Shown here: piece by piece, positions 61,999 to 64,000 of the stretch
Numbering within the stretch: the first letter of the stretch is position 1
Layout of the letters: every line of letters starts with the position of its first letter
Notes under the pieces: generated by a model
The model's input: the letters and a program-made list of their open reading frames with translations, nothing else
Told to the model about the DNA's origin: nothing
Database searches by the model: none
NCBI RefSeq assembly: GCF_002015085.1
Contig: NZ_MUXW01000005.1
Location: forward strand, 1 to 64,000
Source of the DNA: Glaesserella parasuis
Lineage (GTDB): Bacteria > Pseudomonadota > Gammaproteobacteria > Enterobacterales > Pasteurellaceae
Length of the DNA stretch: 64,000 bases
Direction of reading: 5' to 3'
Program-made: the position numbers and the translations under genes

Positions 61999-62875
61999 TA
62001 TTATTATTCCTTCTTATAATCGAAAAAATGAAATTCCTGCATTATTAACAAGTTTGGAATATCAAACGGAATATAATTTTGAAGTGATTATTGTCGATGA
62101 TCACTCTGTTGAGCCAGTAGAAATTAAACATCTCTACCCATTTCCTGTCAATGTGATTAGGAATGAACAGAATTTAGGAGCAGCAGAAAGTCGTAATGTA
62201 GGAGCAAGATTTGCTGAAAACGAGTGGCTACTCTTTTTAGATGATGATGATCGTTTTGCTCATCCAAAATGTGAAATACTGGCAAAAACAATTAATGAAA
62301 ACCCGACGATTAATTTTATTTATCACCCTGCTGAATGTGTGATGGTAAATGAAGGGTTTAGTTATATCACTCGCCCCTATGAAAATGAACAAGCGGTCAC
62401 TTTAGAGAATATTTTACTGGCAAATAAAGTAGGTGGAATGCCGATGATTGCGATTAAAAAATCATTTTTCTTTGCAGTCAATGGATTATCAACGGATTTA
62501 AAATCTCTAGAAGACTATGATTTTATTTTGAAAGTCATTTCGCATAACGAATTTAAACCAAAACATGTTTCTCAAGCCTTAACAACCTGTACTTTCCATA
62601 CTAAACGAGCAAGTGTATCGACAAATACACAAAATACTGAATTAGCGATTGAAACTATTAAACAAAAATATGTAAAAACAGATATTCAACAAAAAAACTT
62701 TGCTTTTAATGCATTATATATGCTTTCTTACCCACATATAATGAATTTATCTCGTAAAGCGGCTTGTTATTATTGGCAGATGTTCTTACAAAGTAAAAAT
62801 ATTAAACATTTGGTGATTGCTACCCTCACATTTATTTCACCAAAACTTGCAATCAATATGAAAAGGTTTATCTAA
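61991..62875 (+). CDS. GT2-family glycosyltransferase
   Basis: A GT-A fold inverting glycosyltransferase, 294 residues. FSIIIPSYNRKNEIPALLTSL, VIIVDDHSVEP and the metal site LLFLDDDDRFAHP (DDDD 84-87) are the standard GT2 order. It overlaps the polymerase gene start to stop by 8 bases. The sugar cannot be named. A full uptake-signal core is at 62389-62398. Confidence 0.88.
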   Translation: MFSIIIPSYNRKNEIPALLTSLEYQTEYNFEVIIVDDHSVEPVEIKHLYPFPVNVIRNEQNLGAAESRNVGARFAENEWLLFLDDDDRFAHPKCEILAKTINENPTINFIYHPAECVMVNEGFSYITRPYENEQAVTLENILLANKVGGMPMIAIKKSFFFAVNGLSTDLKSLEDYDFILKVISHNEFKPKHVSQALTTCTFHTKRASVSTNTQNTELAIETIKQKYVKTDIQQKNFAFNALYMLSYPHIMNLSRKAACYYWQMFLQSKNIKHLVIATLTFISPKLAINMKRFI

Positions 62876-63675
62876 TGAAGTTTTCCGTATTAATGTCCTT
62901 ATATTTTAAGGAAAAATCAAAATATTTAACCGAATGTTTTGAAAGTTTAAAAAATCAAACGGTTCAAGCGGACGAAATTGTTGTTGTATTTGACGGAGCC
63001 ATTACCCCTGAATTAGAACAAGTTATGCAAAATTTTGCGGAGATCTTACCGCTTAATATCGTTAGACTTGAGCAAAATCAAGGGTTAGGAAAAGCACTCA
63101 ATCACGGCTTAACCCACTGCAGAAATGAATGGGTATTCCGTATGGATACGGACGATATTTGTATTCCAGAACGTTTTGAAAAACAGATTGCGTTTATTGA
63201 ACAAAATCCCGATACCATTATTTTTGGCGGACAAATTGCTGAATTTGGCTCAGATATTAATGATATTGTCAGCTATCGTCGTGTGCCAACAGAAACCAAA
63301 GCCATTGTAGAGTTTACACAGAAACGTTGCCCATTTAATCATATGACGGTCGCCTACCAAAAAAATGCTGTGCTTGAATGTGGTGGCTATCAAGACTTAC
63401 AAGAAGATTATTATCTCTGGATTAAATTGGTCGCATTAGGCAAAAAAGTAGCGAATTTGCCTGAGGTTTTGGTTTATGCTCGTATTGGAAATGGTATGGT
63501 TGGTCGCCGTCGTGGTATCGCTCAGGCTAAGGCAGAATGGCGCTTGTTTAAATTAAAACACCAAGTGGGTATGCAGAATATCGTTTCAGGTTTTATCACT
63601 TTTACTATGCGAGTGGTACCGAGATTATTGCCAACAGTCTTACTTACTCTGTTTTATAAATTACTTCGTAAATAA
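62875..63675 (+). CDS. GT2-family glycosyltransferase (LsgF-like)
   Basis: A second GT2 enzyme, 266 residues. KFSVLMSLYFKEKSKYLTE, DEIVVVFDG, GLGKALNHGLTHCRNEWVFRMDTDDICIPERFE (DTDD 91-94) and GGYQDLQEDYYLWIKL are typical of the amylovoran/LsgF-type branch, often galactosyl- or hexosaminyltransferases. It overlaps the previous gene by one base (TAATG) and is the last gene of the operon. Confidence 0.87.
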   Translation: MKFSVLMSLYFKEKSKYLTECFESLKNQTVQADEIVVVFDGAITPELEQVMQNFAEILPLNIVRLEQNQGLGKALNHGLTHCRNEWVFRMDTDDICIPERFEKQIAFIEQNPDTIIFGGQIAEFGSDINDIVSYRRVPTETKAIVEFTQKRCPFNHMTVAYQKNAVLECGGYQDLQEDYYLWIKLVALGKKVANLPEVLVYARIGNGMVGRRRGIAQAKAEWRLFKLKHQVGMQNIVSGFITFTMRVVPRLLPTVLLTLFYKLLRK

Positions 63676-63685
63676 AAGGTGTAAT

Positions 63686-63733
63686 ATGTTGTCTATACAA
63701 GATTTTCAAATAAAAATAGTTGCTAATATTTAG
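63686..63733 (+). other. Tiny reading frame at the operon end
   Basis: Directly after the last glycosyltransferase, ATG (63686) with AAAGG 6 bases upstream starts MLSIQDFQIKIVANI and then meets TAG. It is 15 residues long and its end lies inside the terminator stem. It could be the relic of a former next gene or a chance start. I cannot identify it. Confidence 0.25.
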
Positions 63734-63759
63734 AGAAAATAAACATTAGCAACTATTTT
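63713..63759 (+). terminator. Terminator of the sialylated-glycan operon
   Basis: AAAATAGTTGCTAAT (63713-63727) and ATTAGCAACTATTTT (63745-63759) form a perfect 15-bp stem. It lies between the glycan operon and convergent ccmF and can work for both strands, with TTTT on the plus strand and A-derived Ts on the minus strand. Confidence 0.75.
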
Positions 63760-63802
63760 GTCTACCATGCCGATTATTCCTTATGAAGAGCGATAAACAT
63801 AG

Positions 63803-64000
63803 TTAATTATTCTGTTTTAAGCGATAACGTCTATCCATCATACAAAGTATGCCACCTATCGTCATAAACAATCCACCGAACCAAATCCAACGGATAAACG
63901 GTTTGTAGTATAAACGTACGCCCCAAGAGCCATCTTCTAAACGTTCACCTAAGGCTGCATAGAGATCTCGACTAAATCCCCAGTCAATCGCAGCTTCAGT
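63803..64000 (-). CDS. ccmF: Cytochrome c maturation protein CcmF, C-terminal end
   Basis: The minus-strand reading from the right edge, TEAAIDWGFSRDLYAALGER, continues with WGVRLYYKPFIRWIW, a membrane helix (FGGLFMTIGGILCMM) and stops at 63803. It matches the end of CcmF, where the family has MTEAAID..TRDLYAALGE..AVRLYYKPF. CcmF is the heme lyase of system I cytochrome c maturation. NrfE is a paralogue with a similar end, so it remains a weaker alternative. 65 residues are visible. Confidence 0.88.
   Translation of the reverse strand, partial: TEAAIDWGFSRDLYAALGERLEDGSWGVRLYYKPFIRWIWFGGLFMTIGGILCMMDRRYRLKQNN

Noticed and set aside
57226..63675. Phase-variable tetranucleotide repeats in the LOS genes
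   Set aside because: I looked at the 5' ends of the glycosyltransferase genes for CAAT, GCAA, TTGA-type tracts or long homopolymers and saw none.
1..64000. CRISPR arrays, rRNA, tRNA or prophage
   Set aside because: No regularly spaced direct repeats, no rRNA-like stretch, no clear tRNA cloverleaf and no run of phage genes were found on reading.

Overview
The window looks like chromosomal DNA of a Pasteurellaceae bacterium. Housekeeping genes (fabB, purA, hflKC, pykA, pfkA, recD, pepN, kdsC, engB) read best against Haemophilus/Actinobacillus-type proteins. DNA-uptake signal cores of the Actinobacillus pleuropneumoniae type (ACAAGCGGTC, e.g. 4965-4974, 14902-14911, 62389-62398) are scattered on both strands. 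These cores, an hxuCBA heme-hemopexin locus and a neuA/lsgB-type sialylation operon together fit Glaesserella (Haemophilus) parasuis or a close relative. That species call is an inference.

Layout. 1-360: end of an IS256-type element whose transposase has a premature amber codon. 415-5934: cytochrome b562, fabB, purA and hflKC, all on the minus strand. 6180-7987: wecD-wecE for dTDP-Fuc4NAc. 8133-10798: a decayed siderophore/cobalamin-type ABC import operon in which only the binding protein is intact. 10985-13487: an efflux outer-membrane lipoprotein, rnt, and gloA with an internal stop. 13568-21080: a membrane protein, ydbH and ynbE, with a Slam / HigBA / coiled-coil surface lipoprotein / XRE regulator block sitting between ydbH and ynbE. 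21160-26125: maeB, grxD, recD. 26215-33121: hxuC divergent from hxuBA, with a Fur-like box between them and identical direct-repeat terminators on both sides. 33183-41288: pykA, sixA, the hexose-phosphate system uhpT-uhpABC, pfkA. 41410-56323: csdA, a nuclease, metR, pepQ, tusA, a SAM methyltransferase, rraB, engB, a DUF805 protein, pepN, yggS, kdsC, orn, tsaE, amiB and a YwiC-like protein. 56347-57090: an ElyC/YdcF-like protein. 57226-63675: a tightly overlapping seven-gene operon (CMP-sialate synthetase, flippase, GT52 sialyltransferase, GT25, Wzy-like polymerase, two GT2) that should build a sialylated surface glycan. 63803-64000: the C-terminus of CcmF.

How the parts work together. Two surface systems stand out: the Fur-type hxu heme capture module, and a Slam-dependent lipoprotein of unknown ligand with its own divergent XRE regulator. 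UhpABC senses external glucose-6-phosphate and turns on uhpT, which also has a perfect CRP half-site pair upstream. The sialylation operon would decorate LOS or O-antigen. Gene decay is visible in four places: the transposase, the ABC importer operon, gloA, and the higB toxin. I saw no rRNA, tRNA, CRISPR array or prophage.
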